Shown: in pieces, positions 8,624 through 17,556 of the stretch
Layout: the number at the start of each line of letters is the position of its first letter
How positions within the stretch are numbered: the first letter of the stretch is position 1
Assembly: GCF_016907545.1 (NCBI RefSeq)
Contig: NZ_JAFBCD010000001.1
Coordinates: 1,116,001 to 1,180,000, forward strand
DNA from: Paenarthrobacter ilicis
Lineage (GTDB): Bacteria > Actinomycetota > Actinomycetes > Actinomycetales > Micrococcaceae
Length of the DNA stretch: 64,000 bases
Direction of reading: 5' to 3'
Translations under genes and position numbers: made by a program
Notes under the pieces: model-generated
Told to the model about the DNA's origin: nothing
The model's database searches: none
Seen by the model: only the letters and a program-made list of their open reading frames with translations

Positions 8624-9346
8624 TCAGGCGGTCCTGAGTTCTTCCCTGAGCTGATTCAAGCCATCCCGTATCCGGGACTTGATGGTGGGCAAGGGTTTTG
8701 ACAGTTTTTCAGCCACTTCGCGATAGGTGAGTGCGCCGAAATAGGCCAGCACGATCGCTTCACGTTGCAGCGGTGACAGAGTTGCCAACGAGTCCTTGAG
8801 TTGCAGTGCTTCCATCCGGTCCAGGAGGGACGTGGGTACCTCGTCATAGGGGCGGGTCCAGGATGCGGTGGCCCACTTGGCGTCACGGTTGGTGCTGCTT
8901 TGGTGGGCGCGGACTTTGTCCACTGCTTTGCGGTGCGCGATTGTCAACAGCCAGGCCATGGGGCTTCCCTGCGCGGGATCGTATTTCGCCGAGTCCCGCC
9001 ACGCCACCACGAAGACTTCCTGGGTCACTTCCTCGCTGAGGCCGGAATCGATGACCACGCGGCGTACCACCCCGAAAACCCGGCGTGAGGTGCGTTGGTA
9101 AAACTCCGTGAAGGCAGCGTGACTGCCTTGGCCAGTTTCCTGGAGTAACCCACTGAGATGCGCTGCGGAATCGTCCGGCGAGGGGGCCGTGACGCTGTGG
9201 ACCTCGCTTCCGCCCTGCGGCGCTGTGGTGCCGTCCAGGGTGGAGGGGGCGGGGTCCGCTTTCCTCTCGGAAACTGCGATGCCGTCTTCCCGGACGTCAG
9301 GGAGCGCTGGGGGTGAAACTTCGTTGAAAATAACCAAGACACTCAC
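8624..9346 (-). CDS. sigK: ECF RNA polymerase sigma factor (SigK-like)
   Basis: 240 residues. Region 2 starts near residue 80 (FTEFYQRTSRRVFGVV ... VTQEVFVVAW) and region 4 occupies the last ~55 residues (LSPLQREAIVLAYFG, then YREVAEKL and IKSRIRDGL), which is the SigK/SigL subgroup pattern. The GTG start has GGAG at good spacing and no later start fits, so the first ~80 residues form an Asp/Pro/Ser-rich, probably disordered extension not usual in this group. No anti-sigma (RskA) gene follows: the next gene is convergent and encodes the amidase. It is therefore an orphan whose control is unknown. Confidence 0.85.
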   Translation of the reverse strand: MSVLVIFNEVSPPALPDVREDGIAVSERKADPAPSTLDGTTAPQGGSEVHSVTAPSPDDSAAHLSGLLQETGQGSHAAFTEFYQRTSRRVFGVVRRVVIDSGLSEEVTQEVFVVAWRDSAKYDPAQGSPMAWLLTIAHRKAVDKVRAHQSSTNRDAKWATASWTRPYDEVPTSLLDRMEALQLKDSLATLSPLQREAIVLAYFGALTYREVAEKLSKPLPTIKSRIRDGLNQLREELRTA

Positions 9347-9414
9347 AACTCCAGGGAAGCAGCTTCAAGAACATTCATAAGCATACATATCACTAGGTAA
9401 TCTAGCTAGTCTGT

Positions 9415-11037
9415 CTAGTGAAGTCCGGACCCGTCCACATATTGCAGGGCGATCCACAACTCCGCCCGCGCCTGAGCCTGGTTAAGGTCCATGTCCAGGA
9501 GCTCTCCGAGCACGCCGATCTGCCGCCGGACACTGTTCCGGTGAAGTCCCAGGATCTTGGCTGAAGCATCCCAACTGCCGTTTTCGCTAAGCCAGCCACG
9601 GAGCACAGCCAACAGTGGGTCCCGGCGGTCCGCCTCGAGGGACAGCACCGGAGCCAGGAGCCGTTCGGCCAACATGGTCCCCGCGTCCCGGCCCAACAGT
9701 CCGGCCACGGACCACGTCACTTCATCCACCCTGGCGCTGGCGCCCGTGGACAGTACACGGCTTCGGAGGGAGCCGGCCCGCTGGTAGGCCGCAGACAAAC
9801 CAGCCAGTTCCGTGGGCTCGCCAATCACCAGGCGCCACCCGAGCCTCTCAACGTCGGCCAGCAACGAATCGTCCACTTTGAACCGTGTGATCGCCGCAAA
9901 TCCGTAGTCGGTGAGCTCCACCAGTTTGGTGTCGAACAACCGCCGCCACTGCAGCAGCTCCCGGACGGGACCGTCGTCGGCAGCGTCTTCCATCCGGATT
10001 CCCAGAACCACCCGCATCTGCCCCGAGCGCGTCGAGGACAGGCTCTGGGCCAAAAGATCCTTCAAGCCGTTGAGGTGCCGGGTTCCACCGGTGGCCAACG
10101 ACTCCGGGTGCAGCAGCATGGCTGTGGCCAGCTGGCTGGGGGCCAGGGAACCGCTGGTCCGTTGCCGCACCAACAGTTCAAGCAAGCCAACGGCGGCTTG
10201 CACCACGTTGTTCTGTGCAGGGCTCAGCGCAACGTCCGAGCCCAGGATCAGGGCACCCAGGTTGGCGTCCTTGGTGCTGCGCAGCGGGTGCCCGAACACC
10301 AGGGCGGACCCCGGCTGGTCAAACCCGTCCATCTCCACGCGGGGACCGCTGCCGGAAAACAACCGCTCCAGCATTGGCTGGAGCAAGGAATGGTCGACGC
10401 CGGTGCTGCCGCCGACGCCGGCGCTCCCGCCGACGCCGTGCCCGCCTGTACTGTTCCCGCGGGCCCGGACCCGCCCATCCGCACCCACCAGCACCGCCCA
10501 CACCGGGACCCGCTGGACCAGGGCTGCCAGGAGTTCGTGTTCCGGCCTGGGGGAGAGCACGGCCCTCATGAGCTGCCTGTTGGTTTCCGCCAACTGACGG
10601 AACACCCGGGCGTTGTCCGTCTCCAGGAGCTGCGAGAAGGACAATCCGATCGCAGCGAACGGCAGGGACTCCGGGACCTCGAACAGGGTGAGGTTCTGCT
10701 TGCGGCAAGCCTCCACCAAAACGTCCGGAACGGCGTCGAAATATGGCCGGATCCCGAAGCCCAGGGCCGCCACTTTGGCCCCCACCAACCGGCGGACGTA
10801 CGCATCCACCATCTCCGCCGAGCCGCCCTCTCCCAGGAAGGGCAGCCCGGCGGTGAGGAGGAATTCACCTTCCGGCAGGTACGGCGTGGGGTCCTCAAGC
10901 TCACTGGGTTCAACCCACCGCAGCAGGGTGCCACCGCTGCCGCCGTCGTGAAGCATGGTCAGCTCCGGCGGCAGCTGTTCCACGAACTGTTCCAGCGTGA
11001 CGAAACTCAGGCGGGCATTGGCGTTCTCAGGCAGCAT
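9415..11037 (-). CDS. PucR-family transcriptional regulator
   Basis: 540 residues. The N-terminal ~130 residues form a PucR (purine catabolism regulator) sensory domain. The last ~60 residues hold the PucR C-terminal helix-turn-helix (WDASAKILGLHRNSVRRQIG). A Gly/Ser-rich linker interrupts the central region near residue 200. The start ATG overlaps the 3' end of the racemase gene by 11 bases, so the two are co-transcribed and coupled. PucR proteins commonly control local amino acid, amine or purine catabolic genes. The divergent permease-monooxygenase pair upstream of the racemase is the likely target. Confidence 0.85.
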   Translation of the reverse strand: MLPENANARLSFVTLEQFVEQLPPELTMLHDGGSGGTLLRWVEPSELEDPTPYLPEGEFLLTAGLPFLGEGGSAEMVDAYVRRLVGAKVAALGFGIRPYFDAVPDVLVEACRKQNLTLFEVPESLPFAAIGLSFSQLLETDNARVFRQLAETNRQLMRAVLSPRPEHELLAALVQRVPVWAVLVGADGRVRARGNSTGGHGVGGSAGVGGSTGVDHSLLQPMLERLFSGSGPRVEMDGFDQPGSALVFGHPLRSTKDANLGALILGSDVALSPAQNNVVQAAVGLLELLVRQRTSGSLAPSQLATAMLLHPESLATGGTRHLNGLKDLLAQSLSSTRSGQMRVVLGIRMEDAADDGPVRELLQWRRLFDTKLVELTDYGFAAITRFKVDDSLLADVERLGWRLVIGEPTELAGLSAAYQRAGSLRSRVLSTGASARVDEVTWSVAGLLGRDAGTMLAERLLAPVLSLEADRRDPLLAVLRGWLSENGSWDASAKILGLHRNSVRRQIGVLGELLDMDLNQAQARAELWIALQYVDGSGLH

Positions 11038-12259
11038 TGCCCTGCCCTGCGGTTTCCGGCTCCTGGTAATCGGGGCACTCGTAGGCTTCGCTGGCGTAGA
11101 CGCGGGGGAGCCGGGGCGCAATCCTGTTGATGATCTCATCGCCGTGGCTGCCGATCGCCGCTCCCCAGTCGTCGGCGCTCGCCGCCCCGGAGGCGGGATC
11201 GCCGAACAGTACCGCGGTGTCACCCACGGTGATTCCGCCGGCGTCCGGACCCAGGTCCACCATGAACTGATCCATGCATACCTTGCCGATCACCGGTACG
11301 TTGCGTCCGCCAATGCGCACCACGGAACGGCCGCTGATTCCCTTGGGGATGCCGTCTGCGTATCCCAGCGGGATAAGGCCCAGATAGCGCGGTTCGTGGG
11401 TGATTGCCTGGTGCTCGTAGCTGACGCCGGTGCCCGCCGGGACCTTTTTGACCATCACCAAGGGCGCGGTGACGCTCAGGGCCGGACGCAGGCCAAAGTC
11501 TGCGGGGTCCAGGTGGTCTGCCGGTGCCAGGCCGTAGATTGCCAGGCCTGCCCGGACCATGTCGAAGTGGAACTCCGGCCTGTCCAGGATGTTGGCCGAG
11601 CTGGATACATGCCGGAGTTCCGGTGTGAGTCCCTCCGCACGGGCCTCGCGGACGGCCTCCTCAAACCCGGCCACCGCTGCGGCGTTGCCGGGGTGGGCGG
11701 GTATGTCAGCCCACGCCAAGTGCGTCCACAGCCCGCGGACACGCAGCGTGCCCTTGAGTTCGCCCCGGCGTGCCTCCGCCACCAGGGCGCCCCAATCTTC
11801 CTTCCTGGCTCCTCCGCGGCTTAGTCCGCTGTCCAGTTCAAGATGGACGACGGCGGGGCGGCCCAAGCGCGCCGCGATGCCTTCCAGGACCTCCAGTTGG
11901 TGGACGCTGCCCAACGAAACGTCAATGCCGTGCTGGAGGGCCTCGAGGATGGTTTCGCTGGTTTGGGAGGCCAGGTAAAGCCACGATAAAATCGGGACAG
12001 TGATGCCGGATTTGCGGAGTGCGATCGCCTCACTGAGCTGGGCAGTTCCCAGCCAGGTGGCACCTGCGTCCACGGCGGTACGGGCCACGTCAACAAGCCC
12101 GTGGCCATAAGCGTTGCCTTTCACCACAGCCATGAAATGGGGCGCTTCCGTGCGCTTTTTCAGTGCCGTGATGTTGTCCGAAATGGCGGTCAAGTCCACT
12201 CTGACTTGACCGGAAAGAGCCCCTGGCAGGGGCTCCTGAATGTGTGCATTACGTCTCAT
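11027..12259 (-). CDS. alr: Alanine racemase-fold amino acid racemase
   Basis: 410 residues. The N-terminal TIM barrel carries the PLP lysine, Lys47, in VKGNAYGHG (most relatives have VKANAYGHG). The C-terminal beta domain carries the second-base region (GTGVSYEHQ) and IGKVCMDQFMVDLG. It interconverts L- and D-alanine, or a broader set in catabolic homologues. Its place in an operon with a PucR regulator and opposite an amino acid permease and 2-monooxygenase suggests a catabolic racemase acting on lysine or arginine rather than the cell-wall enzyme; that part is inference. The start lacks a ribosome site and TATGAT ends 8 bases upstream, which fits a leaderless transcript. Confidence 0.88.
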   Translation of the reverse strand: MRRNAHIQEPLPGALSGQVRVDLTAISDNITALKKRTEAPHFMAVVKGNAYGHGLVDVARTAVDAGATWLGTAQLSEAIALRKSGITVPILSWLYLASQTSETILEALQHGIDVSLGSVHQLEVLEGIAARLGRPAVVHLELDSGLSRGGARKEDWGALVAEARRGELKGTLRVRGLWTHLAWADIPAHPGNAAAVAGFEEAVREARAEGLTPELRHVSSSANILDRPEFHFDMVRAGLAIYGLAPADHLDPADFGLRPALSVTAPLVMVKKVPAGTGVSYEHQAITHEPRYLGLIPLGYADGIPKGISGRSVVRIGGRNVPVIGKVCMDQFMVDLGPDAGGITVGDTAVLFGDPASGAASADDWGAAIGSHGDEIINRIAPRLPRVYASEAYECPDYQEPETAGQGNAA

Positions 12260-12357
12260 GGTTGATCATCATAGGACATTTTGCACCGCGATGAGAGGTG
12301 GCTCACATGCCAGTCTTGTGGAGGGGAAATCGAAACTACTCTGAAGGGACGTCAAGG

Positions 12358-13884
12358 GTGACTGTGCCTGTGAACACCAAAAACCCGGCCGGTGCGGCCG
12401 CCGCGAGGCCAAGCCTCGGGGCGCAGTTGCTGCGCCGGAAACCCATCGACCACATGGATGGTGAATCCGGAACCGGACACGGCGGAACGCAGCTTGTCCG
12501 CAGCTTCGGTGTCCTGCAGCTGACCATGATCAGCGTGGGCGCAACGCTGGGAACCGGCATCCTGGTCATCCTGGGCGAATCCGTGCCGCTGGCCGGTCCG
12601 GCGATCTGGATCTCGTTTGTCATAGCAGGCATCGCGGCGTTGCTGTCCGCCGTGTCCTACGCAGAGATGGCCGGTCTGGTCCCCGTGGCAGGCTCCAGCT
12701 ACTCCTATTCCTACGCCACCATGGGCGAGGGAATGGCCTGGATCTGCGGCTGGTGCCTGGTGCTGGAATACGCGGTCTCGGTGGCAGCAGTTGCCGTGGG
12801 GGCAGGACAGTATGTCAACGAGACCCTGGCAGCTTTCGGTCAGTTCCTCCCGGATGCCTTCTCCCAACCACCCGGTGATGGCGGAATGGTCAACGTGCCG
12901 GCTGTTGTGATCGTGGTCTTCGCCATGATGCTGCTGGTCCGCGGCGCCCGCGAAAGCGCCTGGATCAACACGGCCATCGTGATCATCAAGGTAGGCATCC
13001 TCATCTTCTTCTGCGCAGTGGCGTTCACCGCTTTCAACGCAGGAAACTTCGAGCCGCTCATGCCCATGGGTGCGGCCGGTGTGTCCGCAGCAGCCTCCAG
13101 CGTCTTCTTCTCCTACATTGGCTTCGACGCCGCTTCCACGGCCGGCGAGGAAGCCAGGAATCCCAAGAGGGACCTGCCGCGCGCCATCATGTTGTCCATG
13201 GTGATCGTCACCAGTATTTACGTCCTGGTTGCTGTGGCAGCCATCGGCGCCCGGCCGTGGGGTTGGTTTGACGGCACCGAGGCCGCCCTGGTGCAGATCC
13301 TCCACGAAATCACCGGCCAGCCGTGGATTGCGCTGGTCTTCTCCGTGGGCGCTGTGCTGGCGATTGCCAGTATTGTCCTGACTGTCCTCTATGGGCAGAC
13401 CCGCATCATGTTGTCCATGTCCCGCGACGGCATGGTGCCCAAAATCTTTGGCCGCGTCTCTCCCCGCACCGGCACTCCGGTGGCCGGAACGCTCATCATT
13501 GGAACCGCCGTCGCGCTGACCGCCGGGTTGGTTCCCTTGGGGACGCTGGCGGACGCCACCAGTATTGGCACGCTGTTCGCTTTCGCGCTGGTAAACGTCG
13601 CAGTGATTTACCTTCGCCGCAACCGCCCCGACCTGGAGCGCAGCTTCCGCGTGCCGCTCTACCCTATTACTCCCATCCTGGGCACGCTGATGTGCGCTTA
13701 CCTGATGCTCAACCTCGGCGCAGACACCTGGATCACCTTCGGCGCCTGGATGCTGGTGGGCATTGCCATCTACTTCGGCTACGGACGCCGGAACTCAAAG
13801 GTAGCCACCCTCAGCGAGCAGGACTACCGTGAACTGACCGCCAGGGCGCACCGCCCGGAATCTGTGAAAGCAGCAAAGTCATGA
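12358..13884 (+). CDS. APC-family amino acid permease
   Basis: 508-residue permease of the amino acid/polyamine/organocation family with about 12 membrane segments. Typical features are GATLGTGILVILGE in helix 1, the loop FSYIGFDAASTAGEE in the middle and PKRDLPRAI after it. The GTG start has GAAGGGA eight bases upstream; an earlier start at 12298 is open but less likely. Its end overlaps the ATG of the flavin monooxygenase gene (ATGA), so transport and oxidation of the substrate are coupled. Predicted substrate: a cationic amino acid, inferred from the neighbour. Confidence 0.88.
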   Translation: MTVPVNTKNPAGAAAARPSLGAQLLRRKPIDHMDGESGTGHGGTQLVRSFGVLQLTMISVGATLGTGILVILGESVPLAGPAIWISFVIAGIAALLSAVSYAEMAGLVPVAGSSYSYSYATMGEGMAWICGWCLVLEYAVSVAAVAVGAGQYVNETLAAFGQFLPDAFSQPPGDGGMVNVPAVVIVVFAMMLLVRGARESAWINTAIVIIKVGILIFFCAVAFTAFNAGNFEPLMPMGAAGVSAAASSVFFSYIGFDAASTAGEEARNPKRDLPRAIMLSMVIVTSIYVLVAVAAIGARPWGWFDGTEAALVQILHEITGQPWIALVFSVGAVLAIASIVLTVLYGQTRIMLSMSRDGMVPKIFGRVSPRTGTPVAGTLIIGTAVALTAGLVPLGTLADATSIGTLFAFALVNVAVIYLRRNRPDLERSFRVPLYPITPILGTLMCAYLMLNLGADTWITFGAWMLVGIAIYFGYGRRNSKVATLSEQDYRELTARAHRPESVKAAKS

Positions 13885-15584
13885 CCATTGCCACCGAACT
13901 TCCCATTGTTGATCCGCAGGGCACGGCCGCTGCGGACGAGGCTCCCATCACCATGCTGAACCCGGACTTTCCGTTCAGCTACGATCACTACCTGGCCAAC
14001 CCGGCCGGGCTGGGTTCAGTACCGGAATCACTGCATGGGACCGAGGTTGCCATTATTGGTGCCGGCCTCTCCGGCCTGGTGACCGCGTACGAGCTCATGA
14101 AGCTGGGCCTCAAGCCGGTGATCTACGAGGCAGACCAGATCGGCGGACGGCTCCGGACAGCCAGTTTCCCGTCCGCGCCCGGCGTGGTGGCAGACCTGGG
14201 CGGCATGCGCTTCCCGGTATCCGGCAAGGCGTTCTACCATTACGTGGACCTGCTGGGCCTGGATACGCAGGAGTTCCCCAACCCCATGGCACCAGCTACC
14301 TCCAGCACCGTGATTGAACTGGCGGGCAAGAAGCATTACGCCACCACGGCCGATGAGCTGCCGGAGTTCTTCCACGAAGTGGCCGATGCCTGGAAGGCCG
14401 CCGTCAACGACGGTGCTGCTTTTGCTGAAATGCAGGAAGCCATCAAGGCCCGCGACACCAAGAGGATCAAGGAACTCTGGAACGCGCTCCTTCCAGAGCT
14501 GGATGAGCAGACGTTCTATGGCTTCATCGCCGCCAGCAAGTCCTTCAAGGAAGCCGGCTTTGCGCACCGCGAGGCATTCGGCCAAGTGGGCTTCGGTACC
14601 GGTGGTTGGGACACTGACTTCCCCAACTCCATCCTCGAAATTCTCCGCGTCGTGTACACAGACGCCGACGACCAGCACCGCTCCCTGACGGGAGGAGCGC
14701 AAAGGCTCCCCGAGGCACTGTGGAACCACGCGCCGTCGGGCATTAAGTACTGGCCGGAAGGCACCTCGCTGGCATCCCTGCACTCCGGTTCGCCGCGCGG
14801 AGCCGTGGACAACATCCGCCGGGCGGACAACGGCGACCTCCTGGTCCGTGAGAACTGGGGGCGCGAGGCCACGTACCAAGCCGTGGTAACCACCTGCCAG
14901 TCGTGGCTGCTGTCCACCCGGATCCACACCGAGGAAGCGTTGTTCCCGGCCGAGCTGTGGACCGCGATCGAGCGCTCGCACTACATGCAGTCGTCCAAGA
15001 CGTTCGTGATGGTGGACCGCCCGTTTTGGAAGGACATCGACCCGGAGACGGGCCGCGAAGTCCTGTCCATGACCCTCACCGACCGCCTCAACCGGGCCAC
15101 GTACCTGCTCGACGACGGCCCGGACAAGCCCGCCGTCATCCTCCTGTCCTACACGTGGAACGACGACGCCTTGAAGTGGTTGGCCTTGAGCGCCGAAGAG
15201 CGCGTCAAGCTCATGCTCCACTCGCTGGAGCAGATCTACCCGGGAGTGGACATCGCCAGCCACATTGTTGGCCAGCCCATCACCGTATCTTGGGAGGCGG
15301 ACCCCAACTTCATGGGTGCTTTCAAAGCCAACCTGCCCGGCCACTACCGCTACCAGCAGCGCCTGTTCACGCACTTCAAGCAGGACCAGCTGCCGGAGTA
15401 CCAGCGCGGCATCTTCCTGGCCGGGGACGATGTGTCCTTCACTGCCGGATGGGCAGAGGGCGCGGTGACCACGGGCCTGAACGCGGTGTGGGGAGTGGTG
15501 AACCACCTCGGCGGTTCGTCCGCAGAGGGCAACCCCGGCCCCGGAGAATTGCTGGACGAACTCGGGCCCATCAGCCTGGACTGA
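13881..15584 (+). CDS. davB: FAD-dependent amino acid 2-monooxygenase (lysine/arginine 2-monooxygenase family)
   Basis: 567 residues. The FAD-binding Rossmann motif GAGLSG is at residues 60-65, followed by the GGRLRT second FAD contact. The whole length resembles Pseudomonas DavB lysine 2-monooxygenase as I remember it, including GGMRFPVS, HYVDLLGL, GQVGFGTGGWD, SKTFVMVDRPFWKD, SWEADPNFMGAFK, and GIFLAGDDVS near the C terminus. Such enzymes convert an L-amino acid, O2 and no added reductant into the decarboxylated amide, CO2 and water. The partner amidase lies upstream in the cluster. Lysine and arginine cannot be distinguished from sequence alone; plain amino acid oxidase is less likely. Confidence 0.85.
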   Translation: MTIATELPIVDPQGTAAADEAPITMLNPDFPFSYDHYLANPAGLGSVPESLHGTEVAIIGAGLSGLVTAYELMKLGLKPVIYEADQIGGRLRTASFPSAPGVVADLGGMRFPVSGKAFYHYVDLLGLDTQEFPNPMAPATSSTVIELAGKKHYATTADELPEFFHEVADAWKAAVNDGAAFAEMQEAIKARDTKRIKELWNALLPELDEQTFYGFIAASKSFKEAGFAHREAFGQVGFGTGGWDTDFPNSILEILRVVYTDADDQHRSLTGGAQRLPEALWNHAPSGIKYWPEGTSLASLHSGSPRGAVDNIRRADNGDLLVRENWGREATYQAVVTTCQSWLLSTRIHTEEALFPAELWTAIERSHYMQSSKTFVMVDRPFWKDIDPETGREVLSMTLTDRLNRATYLLDDGPDKPAVILLSYTWNDDALKWLALSAEERVKLMLHSLEQIYPGVDIASHIVGQPITVSWEADPNFMGAFKANLPGHYRYQQRLFTHFKQDQLPEYQRGIFLAGDDVSFTAGWAEGAVTTGLNAVWGVVNHLGGSSAEGNPGPGELLDELGPISLD

Positions 15585-15600
15585 TTCCCCCTCCGGCGTT

Positions 15601-15655
15601 GCGAGGCCCGCTCTGCGCCCCCCAACCCTTGGTTGGGACGCAGAGCGGGCCTCGC
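15601..15655. terminator. Bidirectional terminator hairpin, repeat family A copy 1
   Basis: Perfect 17-bp stem (GCGAGGCCCGCTCTGCG and its complement) with an inner 7-bp stem CCCAACC/GGTTGGG. It lies between two convergent genes. A near copy is at 16804-16864. Confidence 0.8.
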
Positions 15656-15663
15656 ATTCGCGT

Positions 15664-16374
15664 TTAGCGGAAGGTCAATGCGAGTCCGAGCATGGCCAGG
15701 GTGAAGATCGGGAACAGCCAATTGGTCATCAGCATTGCTGCCCGGGAACCCAAACCACTGCCCGGCGTAGTGCCGGAGCGCGGATCCGGGACGTCGTCCG
15801 GAGCGCCGAGGCCGCGGACCGTGTTGATGATGGACAGAAGAACCATCACGACGGCGGTGCCGGCCAGCCAGGGCGTCGGGTCCAGTTCCAGCCAGGCTTC
15901 CTCTCGAACAGTGGGTGCTGTTATTCCGGACAGCACCCCGGCCGCCACGCAGAGTGCCACCATGACTGCCAGCACCCAGAGGCGTCGGAGGGCTGCTGCG
16001 AGATAGAGGGGAAGCAGCCCAATAACCACCACCGGTACGGCGAGAAACACCGCCTGCGCCGGTGACACCAGCATTGGCTCCGAACGGACCCAGGGAACCA
16101 CTGCCTGATTGAAGATCAAAAAGGCCAGAAGACCCAGCAGGGACGGCCACAAGGCCTTCCTTATCCAGTCATGGTGGGGAGCGCGGGGCAGCTCCAGCTC
16201 GGCAGCATAACTGCGGGCTGGACCGAAAGCCTCCTCGGCCGGCTGCCCGGTATCGGCCAGTAGCTCCTTGGCGCTGGCAACCGTGTCCCCGATCGCGTCC
16301 CCGTGCACCTGGCGCATGCGGAGTTCCAGGATGAGTTGGTCAAACCATTTCTTGTCGGCCGTTTCCTGCATCAT
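15664..16374 (-). CDS. Membrane protein partner of a PadR regulator
   Basis: 236 residues. The N-terminal ~70 residues are a soluble helical region (MMQETADKKWFDQLILELRM) like that found in DUF1700/HAAS-type proteins. About five or six hydrophobic segments follow. The start overlaps the stop of the PadR regulator gene (ATGA), the usual arrangement for PadR and membrane-protein pairs, so the regulator probably controls it. No enzymatic motif is visible and the function is unknown. The gene converges on the monooxygenase gene with a strong hairpin between them. Confidence 0.75.
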   Translation of the reverse strand: MMQETADKKWFDQLILELRMRQVHGDAIGDTVASAKELLADTGQPAEEAFGPARSYAAELELPRAPHHDWIRKALWPSLLGLLAFLIFNQAVVPWVRSEPMLVSPAQAVFLAVPVVVIGLLPLYLAAALRRLWVLAVMVALCVAAGVLSGITAPTVREEAWLELDPTPWLAGTAVVMVLLSIINTVRGLGAPDDVPDPRSGTTPGSGLGSRAAMLMTNWLFPIFTLAMLGLALTFR

Positions 16375-16757
16375 GCCCTGATCTCCTTGGTGTTCTGCCC
16401 GTGGTTGAGGTACGCGTTGCTCAGCTCAGTGAATCGCCGCCAGTCTGCGGCCAGCCGGTTCATTTCGGAGCGCCCGCTGTCAGTCAGTGCAAAGTACTTT
16501 CGTCCCGGCCCGCCGTCCCCCGCCCGCCATTCGGTGGTCACCAGTCCGGCTGCCTCATAGCGGGTCAGGAGGGGATAGAGGGTGCCGCCTTTGATGGTGC
16601 CAAAACCGTGGTGCTCCAGTTCGCTGATGATTGCGTAGCCATAGGAAGGGCCTGAAGCGAGGGCATTCAACGCGAGGAAGCCAAGCGTGGCCCGCAGCCA
16701 ATCGCTTGGCCAATCACCATCCGCAGGCGTCACTCGCGGGGGTTGGGAAACATTCAT
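16371..16757 (-). CDS. PadR-family transcriptional regulator
   Basis: 128 residues with the PadR winged helix (LASGPSYGYAIISELEHHG, then TLYPLLTRYEAAGLVTTEW) and a short dimerising C-terminal helix. It is probably autoregulated: an imperfect palindrome TGACTATATTGTCA (16757-16770) covers the start codon and the bases just upstream. No ribosome site is seen. It is the first gene of a two-gene operon with the membrane protein whose start it overlaps. Confidence 0.88.
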   Translation of the reverse strand: MNVSQPPRVTPADGDWPSDWLRATLGFLALNALASGPSYGYAIISELEHHGFGTIKGGTLYPLLTRYEAAGLVTTEWRAGDGGPGRKYFALTDSGRSEMNRLAADWRRFTELSNAYLNHGQNTKEIRA

Positions 16758-16803
16758 GACTATATTGTCACTCTAAGTAGTTAGGCTGTAAAGCCACTTA
16801 AAC

Positions 16804-16864
16804 AATGCGAGGCCCGCTCTGCGCCCCAAACCCTCGGGTTAGTGCGCAGAGCGGGCCTCGCATT
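16804..16864 (-). terminator. Terminator hairpin, repeat family A copy 2
   Basis: Perfect 21-bp stem whose central 17 bases equal the stem of the hairpin at 15601-15655, with a different loop (AACCC-TC-GGGTT). It begins 9 bases past the stop of the Pr6Pr-type gene and precedes the PadR promoter. Confidence 0.75.
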
Positions 16865-16872
16865 CGCGGGTT

Positions 16873-17517
16873 TTACTTCCGGACCAAGCCAGGATCCTTG
16901 TCGGTGTTTTTCAACGTCCTGTTCCCCAAATAACGCACTCCCAGACTCACCACCAGGAACGCCACCAGCATGGCGGCGCAGTACAGGGCAACGCCCACAT
17001 ATCCGTTCTGGACGTTTGGATTGAAGAACGGGTAGGCGTAGAAACCCACCACAGCACCACGGATCAGTGAATAGGCGACGTAGGCAACGGGGAAAGCGAG
17101 CTACGCAAAGGCCGTCGCGAGTGAGATCCGGTGTTTGGGCGGCGTGAGGATCCAGTCCAGCAGGACAGCCACCGGCATCACGGTGTGGTGCACCAGATTG
17201 ACCCAGGGCATCAGTTCGCCCAGATCGGCATCCCGGAGCAGAGTGTTGAAAACCACCCCAACAAACGCCATGTACACCACAGAGGCCCCGCGAATGATGA
17301 CATCGGACCGGCTTGCCTCCACGCCGCGCATGAGCCTGATGGCACTGATGATGAAGACTGTTCCAGCAAACATGTTGGACAGATTGGTGAAATAGCTGAA
17401 GAAGTCCACAATCCCGTAGTTCTTGGTGAGGGTGATGGAGAACTGCGTTATGACACCCGCCCACGCAAGAATGCCCAGGAGAAGGCGGAAGGCAATCAGG
17501 AAGTTTCGCTTCGTCAT
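16873..17517 (-). pseudogene. Pr6Pr-family membrane protein gene interrupted by an amber codon
   Basis: Reading frame of 215 codons on the minus strand with a single in-frame TAG at 17101-17103 (codon 139). The first 138 codons give MTKRNFLIAFRLLLG and the start of a polytopic membrane protein. The same frame continues without shift after the stop for 75 more sense codons (LAFPVAYVAYSLIRG ... GLVRK) and then TAA. The context AFA-stop-LAFP fits a tryptophan codon, TGG to TAG, one G-to-A change. Family members are about 200-220 residue membrane proteins with ~6 helices, of unknown function. It could be a recent null allele, a sequencing error, or a readthrough case. Confidence 0.8.
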
Positions 17518-17556
17518 GCCAAAACCCTACCCGGGGGTTTGACCCCGCCGTTGGCT

